From an uncultured Aquimarina sp. (GTDB taxonomy: Bacteria > Bacteroidota > Bacteroidia > Flavobacteriales > Flavobacteriaceae), in assembly GCF_947492965.1 (NCBI RefSeq), contig NZ_CANLOZ010000005.1, positions 461,099 to 525,098 on the forward strand: DNA of 64,000 nt, in the 5' to 3' direction. Below the pieces are notes generated by a model. That model searched no databases. It worked only from the letters and a program-made list of their open reading frames with translations, and was not told where the DNA came from. Both the position numbers and the translations under genes were made by a program. Below are positions 1 through 8,970 of the stretch, in pieces. Positions within the stretch are counted from its first letter, which is position 1. The number at the start of each line of letters is the position of its first letter.

Positions 1-831
1 ATAGTTCCGGATAATCTATTACATTATATTCCATTTGAAGCACTGATTACAGATATAAAAAATAAAAAATATTTGATTGAAAAAGCTGAAGTGAATTATG
101 CATATTCCCTCTCTTTTAATAGAACTAACTCCAAAATAGAAAGAAAACATGATAAAGATTTTCTTGGTATTGCGCCAGTTGAGTTTTCTAATAACCTAAC
201 AACATTATCCAAAAGTAAAAACGAACTATTACAAGCTATACAATATTATGAAGGTGATATACTTTTAAACGATCATGCAACAAAGAAGAATTTTAAAGAC
301 ACAGCCAATGAATATAAAATTTTGCATCTAGCGACACACGCTGATGCTTCAGACTCTCTAAACCCTTGGATAGCATTCCGAAAGGACAAACTTACTGAAT
401 TAGAAATTGGAGTAATGAATCACAAAGCTGATTTAGTTATAATGAGTGCTTGTAGCACATCGTTAGGAGAGATCCGACAAGGTGAAGGAGTATTAAGTCT
501 AGCCAGAGGATTTTTTAAATCTGGAGCAAATACTGTCATTCCCACTTTATGGAGTACCAATGACAAGGCGACTGCTACGATCACAGCTGATTTTTATAAA
601 AACCTAAGCGAAGGACAAACCAAATCAGCAGCTTTACGACAAGCAAAACTCAATTATCTACATAACAACACAGATGCAGAGGCATCACCACATTATTGGG
701 CATCGATGATCCTTATTGGAGATACAGGGACGTTGTTGCCACAATCTAATGATTTATGGATGTTTCTTTTAGGATTAGGGATTGTAGCGGTGATTGTATT
801 GAGCATGTTTGTTTACAAAAGAGTAAGATGA
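1..831 (+). CDS. CHAT-domain (caspase-like) protein, C-terminal part; 5' end outside window
   Basis: The reading frame is open from base 1, so this is the C-terminal ~276 residues of a longer protein that, judging by its downstream paralogue, probably begins with a signal peptide and TPR repeats. What is visible is a CHAT peptidase domain (clan CD, caspase/separase-like). The His of the catalytic dyad is in HLATHA (codon 337-339) and the Cys is in MSACST (codon 451-453). A hydrophobic segment (about 19 residues) and a basic tail (YKRVR) end the protein, suggesting a C-terminal membrane anchor. The stop overlaps the next gene's start as ATGA (828-831), so the two are probably translationally coupled. 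The last ~170 bases before the membrane segment are almost identical to the paralogue. The substrate is unknown. Confidence 0.85.
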   Translation: MVPDNLLHYIPFEALITDIKNKKYLIEKAEVNYAYSLSFNRTNSKIERKHDKDFLGIAPVEFSNNLTTLSKSKNELLQAIQYYEGDILLNDHATKKNFKDTANEYKILHLATHADASDSLNPWIAFRKDKLTELEIGVMNHKADLVIMSACSTSLGEIRQGEGVLSLARGFFKSGANTVIPTLWSTNDKATATITADFYKNLSEGQTKSAALRQAKLNYLHNNTDAEASPHYWASMILIGDTGTLLPQSNDLWMFLLGLGIVAVIVLSMFVYKRVR

Positions 832-3554
832 GTATGATAAGAAGTTATAGACTTTGTTGTTTCTTATGGTTGACTATATTAGTTTGTAATGCACAACAAA
901 TGTCAGCAACCTTAGATTCTATAGTTTCCAATGTAGATAGTGACACTTTAAGAAAGAGACTATATACAGAACTTTTTAACACTTACAAAAGCAATAACAA
1001 CTATAGGCAATTGGGAGCTGATGCGCATGAGCTTGCTAAATGGTATTATCGGGACAAAGACAAAAAAAATACGATATACTATACAGAACTTGCTATTGAA
1101 GCAAAAAAGAAAGCGATTCCTTTTGATGAAGAATTATTAAAAAACAGTTATATCAATCTTGGTTTTTTTCATAGAAAATATGGTAATCACGAAAAGGCAA
1201 TCAAAGCGTTAAAAAGTGCTATACCATTCAAAAAAAAATCACTAAATATCAGAGCATATAATTACCTTGCTAACAGTTACGACATTCTTCAAGACCCCTA
1301 TAATGCAGTAGAAAACCGCTTACAAGTTTTTAAATATTTAGATTCAAAAACAGATCTTCAACAATTGATTGACAACCATATCAAACTAGCCTTTTCATAC
1401 AGAGGATTTAGAGATTCTCTGGGAGGAAAAAAAGCAACACAACACCTATTAACAGCAGACTCAATTACAGATCTTATCAGTAATCCTAAAAAAGAAAGCA
1501 CATATCTAATTAAGTCAAATCTTGGTATTCAATTTTATGAGAACAACAGTAAAAAATTAAATTTAAAAACTGGTATTCGCTATTATAAAGAAGCACTTCT
1601 AATTTCTAAACAAACTAGCAATAAAAGACACCAATGCTCATCTTATTATAATCTTGGTTTAGCACACATTGATATAGACACTATTCTTTCTAAAAAATAT
1701 TTTGACCAATCCCTAAACTTGGTACCCCATAAACCTCAATTATTAAAATCTATTCAGTTTGGCTATGGTAAATTAGCTTATAAACAAGAACAATATGATA
1801 AGGCTCTTAGTTTTTATAACAGTTCTATTAAAGGTTTTTTAAATAATCAAAACATATCAGATGACTTGGAACCTACCCTAGAGGATCTAAATTCTGTGAA
1901 AAAAAAATCGCTATTATTGGAGATTTTAAAAACTAAAATTAAAATTTTAAACGAACAAGGAATTAAGACTAAGAATCCTAAAAAATATATTCAAGCTCTA
2001 AAAACCCTTAAAATTGCGGATCAACTCATAGAAATAATAATTACCTCCGACGCTTCTTATTTAACCAAATTACATTGGAGAGATTTAGCTTCAGAGATCT
2101 ATATTATTGGGTTAGAAGCCTGTTATCAAGCCAATCTTTTAGACAAAGCTTTTTACCTGATGGAAAAAAACAAAGCTTTACTCTTACTCCAAGATCTTAA
2201 TAGAAGTAAAGAAGAATTACCGGAAGTCATTTTAGAAAAAGAGTTAGCATTTAAAAATTACATCGCTTCTTTAGAAGAAAAGAAACAAGGACTTTCTGCG
2301 CAACAACAAGATTCTATTGCTATTCTTGTATTTGATAAAAAAACGGCATTAGGACGTTTCCAAGATTCCATTGCAGATGATTATCCTAATCATTTTTTAG
2401 CAAAAGAAATACCGACATTGACTTCTTTATCCGCAATAAAACCCCAGCAAAATGAGATTATCATTCAGTATACTATGGCAGAAAGAATAGCTTATACAAC
2501 TCCATACGGTTATGGAATGATGATCTCAAATACAGGAAATCAATTATTTAAATTAAAAGGTATTGACGATATTCTAAATAATATCAAAACGCTCAGAAGA
2601 CTCTTAAACCAACCTTTTACTACGGCAGAGAATATTATTACTTATAGAAAAACATCCAATGATATCTATAACGCTTTATTCCCAGAAGAAATACAAGCAA
2701 CACTTAAGGGTAAAAAAGTAACTATTATCCCAGATCATATGCTTAGTATGATTCCTTTTGAAGCCTTGGTTACCGATCTTGACAATAGCACTTATCTCAT
2801 CGAAGACTGCGAAATTGATTACGCTTTTTCGCTTACCTTCCGACAGCAAAATGCTAAAATATCCCGAAAAGCATCGCAAGATTTCTTGGGTGTTGCTCCG
2901 GTAAATTTCTCAAAAGGTTTAACCGCACTACAAAACAGTAACAAAGAGATTACAACTGCGAATGCATTTTATAATGGAGATTTATTATTGGATCAAGAAG
3001 CTACCAAAGAAAACTTTATTAAAAAGATCAAAGATTATAAAATCCTACATCTTGCCACGCATGCAGATGCCTCGGATTCTATAGCGCCATGGATCGCGTT
3101 TAGAAATTCTAAACTCACGGATCTAGAACTTAATTCACTGCAAAGTCAGGCAGAATTAGTTGTATTAAGTGCATGCAATACATCTTTAGGAAAGATAAGT
3201 CGTGGAGAAGGTATTCTTAGTCTTGCCAGAGGTTTTTTTAAATCGGGTGCTAATACGGTCATTCCATCTTTATGGAGTACCAATGATAAAGCGACTGCTA
3301 CCATCACTGCTGATTTTTATAAAAACCTAAGCGAAGGACAAACCAAATCGGCAGCTTTACGGACTGCAAAACTAAATTATCTACATAACAACACAGATGC
3401 AGAAGCATCACCACACTATTGGGCATCGATGATCCTTATTGGAGATACAGGAACATTGTTGCCACAATCTAATGATTTATGGATGCTGTGGATCGGCTTA
3501 GTTGCAGTACTACTTTTGTATTTAGTGTATTTCTTAGTTAAAAAAACAAGATAA
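828..3554 (+). CDS. TPR-CHAT protein with signal peptide and C-terminal membrane anchor
   Basis: This 908-residue protein starts at ATG 828, which overlaps the previous stop as ATGA. A start at 756 would put 24 residues in front of the signal peptide. Order: signal peptide (MSMIRSYRLCCFLWLTILV, cleaved near CNA-QQ), TPR-type helical repeats to about residue 500, a CHAT domain (about 600-870), a transmembrane helix (about 880-903) and a KKTR tail. The catalytic His is residue 745 (HLATHA) and the Cys is residue 783 (LSACNT). Signal peptide plus C-terminal anchor places the protease-like domain in the periplasm, which is inference. CHAT-TPR proteins are known as proteases in other settings (for example Craspase TPR-CHAT), but no effector partner is recognisable here. 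A GG-leader peptide gene follows. Confidence 0.87.
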   Translation: MSMIRSYRLCCFLWLTILVCNAQQMSATLDSIVSNVDSDTLRKRLYTELFNTYKSNNNYRQLGADAHELAKWYYRDKDKKNTIYYTELAIEAKKKAIPFDEELLKNSYINLGFFHRKYGNHEKAIKALKSAIPFKKKSLNIRAYNYLANSYDILQDPYNAVENRLQVFKYLDSKTDLQQLIDNHIKLAFSYRGFRDSLGGKKATQHLLTADSITDLISNPKKESTYLIKSNLGIQFYENNSKKLNLKTGIRYYKEALLISKQTSNKRHQCSSYYNLGLAHIDIDTILSKKYFDQSLNLVPHKPQLLKSIQFGYGKLAYKQEQYDKALSFYNSSIKGFLNNQNISDDLEPTLEDLNSVKKKSLLLEILKTKIKILNEQGIKTKNPKKYIQALKTLKIADQLIEIIITSDASYLTKLHWRDLASEIYIIGLEACYQANLLDKAFYLMEKNKALLLLQDLNRSKEELPEVILEKELAFKNYIASLEEKKQGLSAQQQDSIAILVFDKKTALGRFQDSIADDYPNHFLAKEIPTLTSLSAIKPQQNEIIIQYTMAERIAYTTPYGYGMMISNTGNQLFKLKGIDDILNNIKTLRRLLNQPFTTAENIITYRKTSNDIYNALFPEEIQATLKGKKVTIIPDHMLSMIPFEALVTDLDNSTYLIEDCEIDYAFSLTFRQQNAKISRKASQDFLGVAPVNFSKGLTALQNSNKEITTANAFYNGDLLLDQEATKENFIKKIKDYKILHLATHADASDSIAPWIAFRNSKLTDLELNSLQSQAELVVLSACNTSLGKISRGEGILSLARGFFKSGANTVIPSLWSTNDKATATITADFYKNLSEGQTKSAALRTAKLNYLHNNTDAEASPHYWASMILIGDTGTLLPQSNDLWMLWIGLVAVLLLYLVYFLVKKTR

Positions 3555-3667
3555 TCGTTAGTGCCTCCAAAAATTCGATTGTGAAAAAAATCTGTTAATT
3601 TTTCTATAAAAAAGAAAAAACGATAGTAACAATTCATTTTCTAAGGAACGTCTTTGTAGACATAGAT

Positions 3668-3698
3668 CCTGAATGTCTATAAATGTTCGGGTTTTTTT
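3668..3698 (+). terminator. Hairpin plus T7 run, terminator or attenuator
   Basis: CCTGAA (3668-3673) pairs with TTCGGG (3686-3691), followed by seven T. A competing stem TAGACAT/ATGTCTA sits just upstream at about 3658-3681. It would end the CHAT transcript, but it stops only 19 bases before the peptide start at 3718, so it could also act as an attenuator for the peptide. Confidence 0.5.
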
Positions 3699-3717
3699 AA
3701 AATTAAAACTAAAAATT

Positions 3718-3927
3718 ATGTTACAAGACATTTTAAAAGTAAACGGAGTACAAAAAGTAAACAAACAACAGCAAAAATCTATTAAAGGAGGTGACATACC
3801 AATACTAGTAGAGGAGCATCCTTGTGGGGATACTGGTGGAAGAATCAATTATTTTACTAATCAATTGTTTTGTAAACAAGTTGGAGGAGTATGGCTAGGT
3901 GGTACTTCATGTATGATCTGTCATTAA
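3718..3927 (+). CDS. GG-leader small peptide precursor (Bacteroidota natural-product/bacteriocin-like)
   Basis: 69 residues from ATG 3718. An in-frame upstream ATG at 3673 lies inside the hairpin region and would add a poorly fitting extension. The N-terminal 25 residues, MLQDILKVNGVQKVNKQQQK then SIKGG, form a double-glycine-type leader. The leader closely matches that of the peptide gene at 56056 (shared pattern MLxxILxxNGxQKxxKxxQxSIxGG). The core has four cysteines (HPC, LFC, TSC, MIC) and several glycines. Such leaders are known to direct export by peptidase-containing ABC transporters and sometimes modification. No transporter or modifying enzyme is in this window, so the product's fate is unknown. 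The gene is followed by its own terminator. Confidence 0.75.
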   Translation: MLQDILKVNGVQKVNKQQQKSIKGGDIPILVEEHPCGDTGGRINYFTNQLFCKQVGGVWLGGTSCMICH

Positions 3928-3958
3928 TCTAAATTATTAAACAAATCATACAAAAATG

Positions 3959-3998
3959 GAGAGAATAATAGCATAATCAATTATTCTCTCTATTTTCT
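3959..3998 (+). terminator. Rho-independent terminator of the GG-leader peptide gene
   Basis: GAGAGAATAAT (3959-3969) pairs with ATTATTCTCTC (3980-3990), giving an 11-bp stem with a 10-base loop, followed by TATTTTCTT. It lies about 30 bases after the peptide stop. Confidence 0.75.
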
Positions 3999-4238
3999 TA
4001 TTCTACACATCATAGCTCTATAGCATTTAAAAAAAGAACTATATCTCACAAAATGACATCTGATAACTCTATAACTTTACGCTATCATTCCCTATAACAA
4101 CCACTCTATTCGTATTAGTTATCACTATTTTAATAACAAGATCATTTAGTGTATTTCTATTTAGAAAAGATAACACAACTTACTTAACTAATTAAAAGTT
4201 ATTTTTAACCGAACGGATCGGATTTTTTCCAAAAAAGC
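3999..4238. other. Intergenic stretch, no gene seen
   Basis: AT-rich spacer between the peptide terminator and the promoter of the next gene. I see no convincing reading frame, repeat or RNA structure in it. Confidence 0.5.
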
Positions 4239-4246
4239 TATATTTG
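4239..4246 (+). promoter_or_regulatory. Bacteroidota -7 element TAtaTTTG
   Basis: Exact match to the TAnnTTTG consensus of the primary sigma factor of Bacteroidota, 29 bases before ATG 4276. No clear -33 TTTG is seen 19-20 bases upstream. Confidence 0.6.
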
Positions 4247-4275
4247 TAGTTGCGCAAACTCAGATCGTCACACAC

Positions 4276-5481
4276 ATGAAATCTTTACTTAGTATTGTAG
4301 TTGGTTTATTTTTTATAACCACTATGCAGGCACAGAGCATTTATGAAGCGGGTTATTTTGTAGATAATAACGGAAAACGTACAGAATGCTTAATCAAAAA
4401 ACTTCCTTGGAGAACCAACCCAACCGAATTCCAATGGAAAAAAAACATTTCTTCTAGTTCTAAAACTGCTACCATCGAAAACATAAAAGAATTTGGAGTT
4501 GGAGAAGATTACGTTTACAAAAGGTACATTTTACAATTTGATCTTAACGGAGATACCGTAGGAAAGTCTACCAAATACAAAGATCCAGATCTTACCTATA
4601 AAAAGATTTTTTTAAGAACCATCTTAAAAAGTAAAACAACGCTGTATCAATATTCTAAAAACGACGTGCATCGTTTTTTCTATACCAATCCTGAGACAGT
4701 ATACCCAGAACTGCTATTATACAAGGTTTTTTATACTCCTGATGAAAGCAAAAAACCAGGAAAAAAAGTAATTCCTCAGGAAAATAACACCTACCAAGAA
4801 CAATTAGCTAAAAAAATAAAATGTGGAGATCAAGATCCTTCTAAGTTAACCTATACACAAGGAGATCTTAAACGATATTTTAAAAAATATAATGAATGTA
4901 AAGGCAATAAAATTGAATATATCATCCGTAAAAAAATTAACCAAACAAGAATTGGTGTGGTCGCTGCAGTTGATCTAACAGGATTTACTCATGGTTCTAT
5001 TGCCGGTCCTGCAGGCGATGTAAATTATGATGATGTATTTGCTCCTCGTTATGGAGTCTTTATAGAAACCTTTATCCCGTTTTCTAAAGTAGATTTAAGT
5101 TTCTTCTTAGAATCCACCTACAAGGCATTTACAATGGATGGAAGAGACTTTGCTATTTCTAACAGTGAATTCGAATTAGATTATAAAAGTATTAATGTTG
5201 CTGTAGGACCAAGATTCCATATTTATTTGAGTCCTAAATTTGAGCTATTCCTGGAAGGAGGACTTACTGTAGATTTTAATATCGGTACAGAAGCTACTGA
5301 ATTTATGGAAAATGAATTAGAAAACACAACCACAGATTATTTTTATGGAGGTGGTATTGGATCTGGTCGTTTAAAGATTGGATTCAGACAATACTCTCCC
5401 AAAAACATTTCTAAAAGTACTGCAATACCAGATTCAGAGCTTACTACTTCTAGTCTTTATGTTTCTTTCAATATTTTTTAG
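4276..5481 (+). CDS. Secreted outer-membrane beta-barrel-type protein, flavobacterial family of unknown function
   Basis: 401 residues. It starts with a signal peptide (MKSLLSIVVGLFFITTMQAQ). The soluble N-terminal half (about 21-215) has alternating beta-strand character and includes YFVDNNGKRTECLIK, a type of opening I associate with a common flavobacterial family sometimes mislabelled as tRNA modification GTPase. No GTPase motif is present. The C-terminal half (about 220-401) alternates hydrophobic and polar residues and ends in a strand with terminal Phe (LYVSFNIF), as in outer-membrane barrels. It stands alone with its own promoter and a terminator shared with convergent recQ. The function is unknown. 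Confidence 0.7.
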   Translation: MKSLLSIVVGLFFITTMQAQSIYEAGYFVDNNGKRTECLIKKLPWRTNPTEFQWKKNISSSSKTATIENIKEFGVGEDYVYKRYILQFDLNGDTVGKSTKYKDPDLTYKKIFLRTILKSKTTLYQYSKNDVHRFFYTNPETVYPELLLYKVFYTPDESKKPGKKVIPQENNTYQEQLAKKIKCGDQDPSKLTYTQGDLKRYFKKYNECKGNKIEYIIRKKINQTRIGVVAAVDLTGFTHGSIAGPAGDVNYDDVFAPRYGVFIETFIPFSKVDLSFFLESTYKAFTMDGRDFAISNSEFELDYKSINVAVGPRFHIYLSPKFELFLEGGLTVDFNIGTEATEFMENELENTTTDYFYGGGIGSGRLKIGFRQYSPKNISKSTAIPDSELTTSSLYVSFNIF

Positions 5482-5510
5482 GCACAAAAACAATCATAAA
5501 ATAAAAAAAC

Positions 5511-5545
5511 AAAAAAGGATTATACAATTAGTATAATCCTTTTTT
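5511..5545. terminator. Bidirectional terminator between the barrel gene and recQ
   Basis: AAAAAAGGATTATAC pairs with GTATAATCCTTTTTT around loop AATTA. The A and T runs on both sides allow it to end transcription in either direction between two convergent genes. Confidence 0.85.
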
Positions 5546-5566
5546 ACTTATATAAAATTTAATCTT

Positions 5567-7771
5567 CTAATTTGCTACTTCACTGATAAATTTAATACGA
5601 TATAGTCGTAACTCTTCATCATCATAATCACCATCGAACTCTTCGATGGCTGTATCAATTTTATCACTTTCAGCTTCAATAAAATACTCATGTATTTCTT
5701 CCTGCTGATCTTCGTCTAATATTTCATCTATCCAATAACTGATATTTAATTTTGTACCACTGTAGACAATCGCTTCCATTTCTTTTATAAAATCTGGCAT
5801 GTCCATTCCTTTAGCAGCAGCAATATCATCTAATGGCAATTTTCTATCTACATTCTGAATAATATATAGTTTGATACCGCTATTTGCTCCTGTACTCTTT
5901 ACCACAAAATCATCAGGACGCATAATATCGTTTTCTTCTACATATTTAGCGATAAGCGCTATAAATTCTTTTCCGTATTTCTTAGCTTTTCCCTCTCCTA
6001 CTCCATGTACATTTCCTAATTCTTCAATACTTATAGGGTATTTAAGTGCCATATCCTCTAAAGAAGGATCTTGAAATACCACAAATGGAGGCACTCCTAG
6101 TTTCTTTGCAACCTTTTTCCTAAGATCTTTTAGCATTCCAACCAATTGCTCGTCTGTTCCTCCTTTTCCTCCTGATTTCGCTGCGGTAATTATAGAATCA
6201 TCCTTGGTTTCATCATACACGTGATCTTCTGTCATCATAAAACTAACAGGCGACTCGATAAATTCTCTTCCTTCTTTGGTGATACGTATCACTCCATACG
6301 TCTCTATGTCTTTTCGCAAATATCCAGAAACCAACACTTGTCGTATCAATGCCATCCAGTACTTATCTTCTTTTGATTTTCCAGTTCCAAAGAATGGCTG
6401 TTCATGGGTTTTATGAGAAATAATAAGAGCATTACTTTTCCCAATGAGTGTATTTACAAGATCTTTAGACTTATATATTTCTCCAGTTTTATTTACAACT
6501 TTTAATAATAGTTGTACCTCATCCTTTGCTTCGTGCTTCTTTTTAGGGTTACGAACATTATCGTCCATATCCGCTCCTTCTCCCGTTACCTCATCAAATT
6601 CTTCTCCGAAATAATGTAGAATAAATTTACGTCTGGAAATAGAAGTTTCTGCAAAAGCAACCACCTCCTGTAATAGAGCATGACCAATTTCCTGTTCGGC
6701 AACAGGTTTTCCACTCATAAATTTTTCTAGCTTTTCGATATCCTTATAGGCATAATAAGCTAAACAATGTCCTTCTCCTCCATCACGTCCAGCACGACCA
6801 GTTTCCTGATAATAACTTTCGATACTTTTAGGGATATCATGATGAATCACAAAACGAACATCTGGTTTATCAATCCCCATCCCAAAAGCAATCGTTGCTA
6901 CCACTACATCCACATCTTCCATAAGGAACATATCTTGATGTTTTGCTCTAGTCTTGGCATCTAAACCTGCGTGATAAGGAACTGCTTTTACTCCATTCAC
7001 TTCTAAGGTCTGAGCTAACTCTTCTACGCGCTTTCTGCTTAAGCAATATACAATACCACTTTTACCACTATTTTGCTTTACAAAACGAATGATATCAGCA
7101 TCGACGTTCTTAGTTTTTGGACGTATTTCGTAAAAAAGATTAGGTCTATTAAAAGAGGCCTTAAAGGTCTGCGCATTACTCATACCAAGGTTCTTAAGAA
7201 TGTCTTCTTGTACTTTGGGAGTAGCTGTGGCGGTTAATCCTATAATGGGGATATCCTCTCCTATTCTTTTGATAATATTTCTAAGATTTCTGTATTCTGG
7301 TCTGAAATCGTGTCCCCACTCGCTAATACAATGTGCTTCATCTACCGCCAAGAAAGAAATTTTTTGTTCCCTTAAGAAGTCTACATATTCTTCTTTGGTT
7401 AATGATTCTGGAGCAACATAAAGTAACTTAGTAACTCCGTTAACGATATCACTTTTTACTCTTTTTACTTCAGATTTGTTTAAGGACGAATTTAACACAT
7501 GCGCAATCCCTTCTTCGGAAGAAATACTACGAATGGCGTCTACTTGATTTTTCATTAATGCGATTAACGGAGATACTACAATTGCTGTTCCTTCGCACAT
7601 TAAGGCAGGAAGTTGGTAGCAAAGGGATTTTCCACCACCTGTAGGCATGATTACAAAAGTATTCTCTTTGTTTAAAATACTTTCTATCACCTTTTCCTGC
7701 AATCCTCTAAATTGACTAAACCCAAAGTACTTTTTTAAAGCTCCTTGTAAGTCAGTTTTGTTCAAACTCAT
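5567..7771 (-). CDS. recQ: ATP-dependent DNA helicase RecQ
   Basis: 734-residue 3'-5' DNA helicase for recombination and replication-fork repair. Visible motifs: Q-motif region YFGFSQFRGLQ (15-25), Walker A MPTGGGKS (42-49), DEAH in AVDEAHCISEWGHDFRPEY, motif III GLTATAT, and motif VI QETGRAGRDG. These are followed by RQC and an HRDC domain (about 530-605), with a further ~110-residue C-terminal extension. The zinc-binding Cys set of E. coli RecQ is absent: ISRRKFILHYFGEEF has Ser for the first Cys, and the later CxxC region reads GADMDDNVRNPKK. I recall that second change in other Bacteroidota RecQ proteins. It is transcribed divergently from kdsD. Confidence 0.95.
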   Translation of the reverse strand: MSLNKTDLQGALKKYFGFSQFRGLQEKVIESILNKENTFVIMPTGGGKSLCYQLPALMCEGTAIVVSPLIALMKNQVDAIRSISSEEGIAHVLNSSLNKSEVKRVKSDIVNGVTKLLYVAPESLTKEEYVDFLREQKISFLAVDEAHCISEWGHDFRPEYRNLRNIIKRIGEDIPIIGLTATATPKVQEDILKNLGMSNAQTFKASFNRPNLFYEIRPKTKNVDADIIRFVKQNSGKSGIVYCLSRKRVEELAQTLEVNGVKAVPYHAGLDAKTRAKHQDMFLMEDVDVVVATIAFGMGIDKPDVRFVIHHDIPKSIESYYQETGRAGRDGGEGHCLAYYAYKDIEKLEKFMSGKPVAEQEIGHALLQEVVAFAETSISRRKFILHYFGEEFDEVTGEGADMDDNVRNPKKKHEAKDEVQLLLKVVNKTGEIYKSKDLVNTLIGKSNALIISHKTHEQPFFGTGKSKEDKYWMALIRQVLVSGYLRKDIETYGVIRITKEGREFIESPVSFMMTEDHVYDETKDDSIITAAKSGGKGGTDEQLVGMLKDLRKKVAKKLGVPPFVVFQDPSLEDMALKYPISIEELGNVHGVGEGKAKKYGKEFIALIAKYVEENDIMRPDDFVVKSTGANSGIKLYIIQNVDRKLPLDDIAAAKGMDMPDFIKEMEAIVYSGTKLNISYWIDEILDEDQQEEIHEYFIEAESDKIDTAIEEFDGDYDDEELRLYRIKFISEVAN

Positions 7772-7876
7772 TAAATTGTCAAACTTTTATATACCAATTA
7801 AATTAAAAATAATTCTATCACATAAACCTTTTTCCCCAATTCAGATTTAGTGGATTGTTCTTTTTTAAAAAGTTAC

Positions 7877-7884
7877 CAAAGATA
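7877..7884 (-). promoter_or_regulatory. -7 element TAtcTTTG for recQ
   Basis: The minus strand reads TATCTTTG, an exact TAnnTTTG match about 105 bases before the recQ start. No matching -33 box is seen at the usual spacing. Confidence 0.45.
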
Positions 7885-7944
7885 AGCAAACTAAAATTTA
7901 GAAAGCTTTTTTTCAGCATTATTTAATATTCATAAGGTATTCTA

Positions 7945-7952
7945 TACCTTTG
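7945..7952 (+). promoter_or_regulatory. -7 element TAccTTTG for kdsD operon
   Basis: Exact TAnnTTTG match. It would start transcription near 7958, leaving a leader of about 47 bases before the TTG start of kdsD. The -33 region is weak. Confidence 0.6.
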
Positions 7953-8004
7953 CATAATTAAAGATACTAAAATCTTTATTTATAACACGCAAATTTTATA
8001 AATT

Positions 8005-8970
8005 TTGAACACCCTCGATACGATTATTTCCTTCGCGCAACAAACTATTAATGAAGAAGCTAGAGCCATTGCACATCTAGAACAACTTATCGACAAGGAA
8101 TTTGCTGAAGCCGTGAATACCATTCATAATTCTAATGGACGAGTAATCATTACTGGGATCGGAAAAAGCGCCATAATTGCTTCAAAAATAGTAGCTACCA
8201 TGAATTCTACGGGAACTCCCGCTGTATTTATGCACGCTGCAGATGCTATTCACGGAGATTTGGGTAATATCCTGAAAGATGATGTGGTTATTTGTATTTC
8301 TAAAAGTGGAAATACTCCTGAAATAAAGGTGCTAGTTCCCCTAATTAAAAACTTTAACAATACTTTAATTGGCATTACTTCAAACAAGGAGTCTTTCTTA
8401 GGAAAAGAAGCTGATTTTGTACTACACGCATATGTAGAAAAAGAAGCCTGTCCTAATAATCTAGCACCAACTACAAGTACCACCGCGCAATTAGTTATGG
8501 GAGATGCCGTAGCGGTATCTTTATTACACCTTAAGGGTTTCTCTAGCAAGGATTTTGCAAAATATCATCCAGGAGGCGCATTGGGCAAGAAATTATACCT
8601 AAGAGTACAAGATATCGTTTCTAAAAACGAAAAACCGGAAGTAGGTCCAGACTCTGATATCAATTCAGTAATCGTAGAAATGACCGAAAAGAGATTAGGT
8701 GCCACAGCCGTTACCGACAATAATAAGATCATAGGTATTATCACGGATGGAGATTTAAGAAGAATGTTAACCACAAATACTTCTTTTGCAGGATTAACTG
8801 CTAAGGATATTATGTCTCCTAATCCTAAGCGTATTGATATCGATGCGATGGCAGTAGACGCTCTTGATCGTCTAGAAGAATACGGAATATCACAATTATT
8901 AGCAGAAGAACAAGGCAACTATGCTGGCCTTTTACATATTCATGACCTAATGAGAGAAGGAATACTATAA
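8005..8970 (+). CDS. kdsD: KpsF/GutQ-type arabinose-5-phosphate isomerase
   Basis: 321 residues, TTG start. Interconverts ribulose-5-phosphate and arabinose-5-phosphate, the first step towards Kdo for LPS. An N-terminal SIS domain (about 30-180) carries GIGKSAIIA, the SKSGNTPE phosphosugar motif and the family segment AKYHPGGALGKKL. Two CBS domains follow (about 205-320; GIITDGDLRRML is clear). The length is typical. The stop codon overlaps the tatC start by one base (TAATG), so it leads an operon with tatC, an AhpD-like gene and probably lptB. LPS precursor synthesis (kdsD) and LPS export (lptB) in one run fit together. Confidence 0.92.
   Translation: MNTLDTIISFAQQTINEEARAIAHLEQLIDKEFAEAVNTIHNSNGRVIITGIGKSAIIASKIVATMNSTGTPAVFMHAADAIHGDLGNILKDDVVICISKSGNTPEIKVLVPLIKNFNNTLIGITSNKESFLGKEADFVLHAYVEKEACPNNLAPTTSTTAQLVMGDAVAVSLLHLKGFSSKDFAKYHPGGALGKKLYLRVQDIVSKNEKPEVGPDSDINSVIVEMTEKRLGATAVTDNNKIIGIITDGDLRRMLTTNTSFAGLTAKDIMSPNPKRIDIDAMAVDALDRLEEYGISQLLAEEQGNYAGLLHIHDLMREGIL

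Noticed and set aside
756..827. Longer start for the second CHAT protein
   Set aside because: It would overlap the first CHAT gene by 76 bases and put 24 residues before the signal peptide. ATG 828 gives the common ATGA overlap and a clean signal peptide.
3558..3848. Minus-strand open frame over the CHAT/peptide junction
   Set aside because: It runs antisense through the terminator hairpin and the peptide gene and has no recognisable features.
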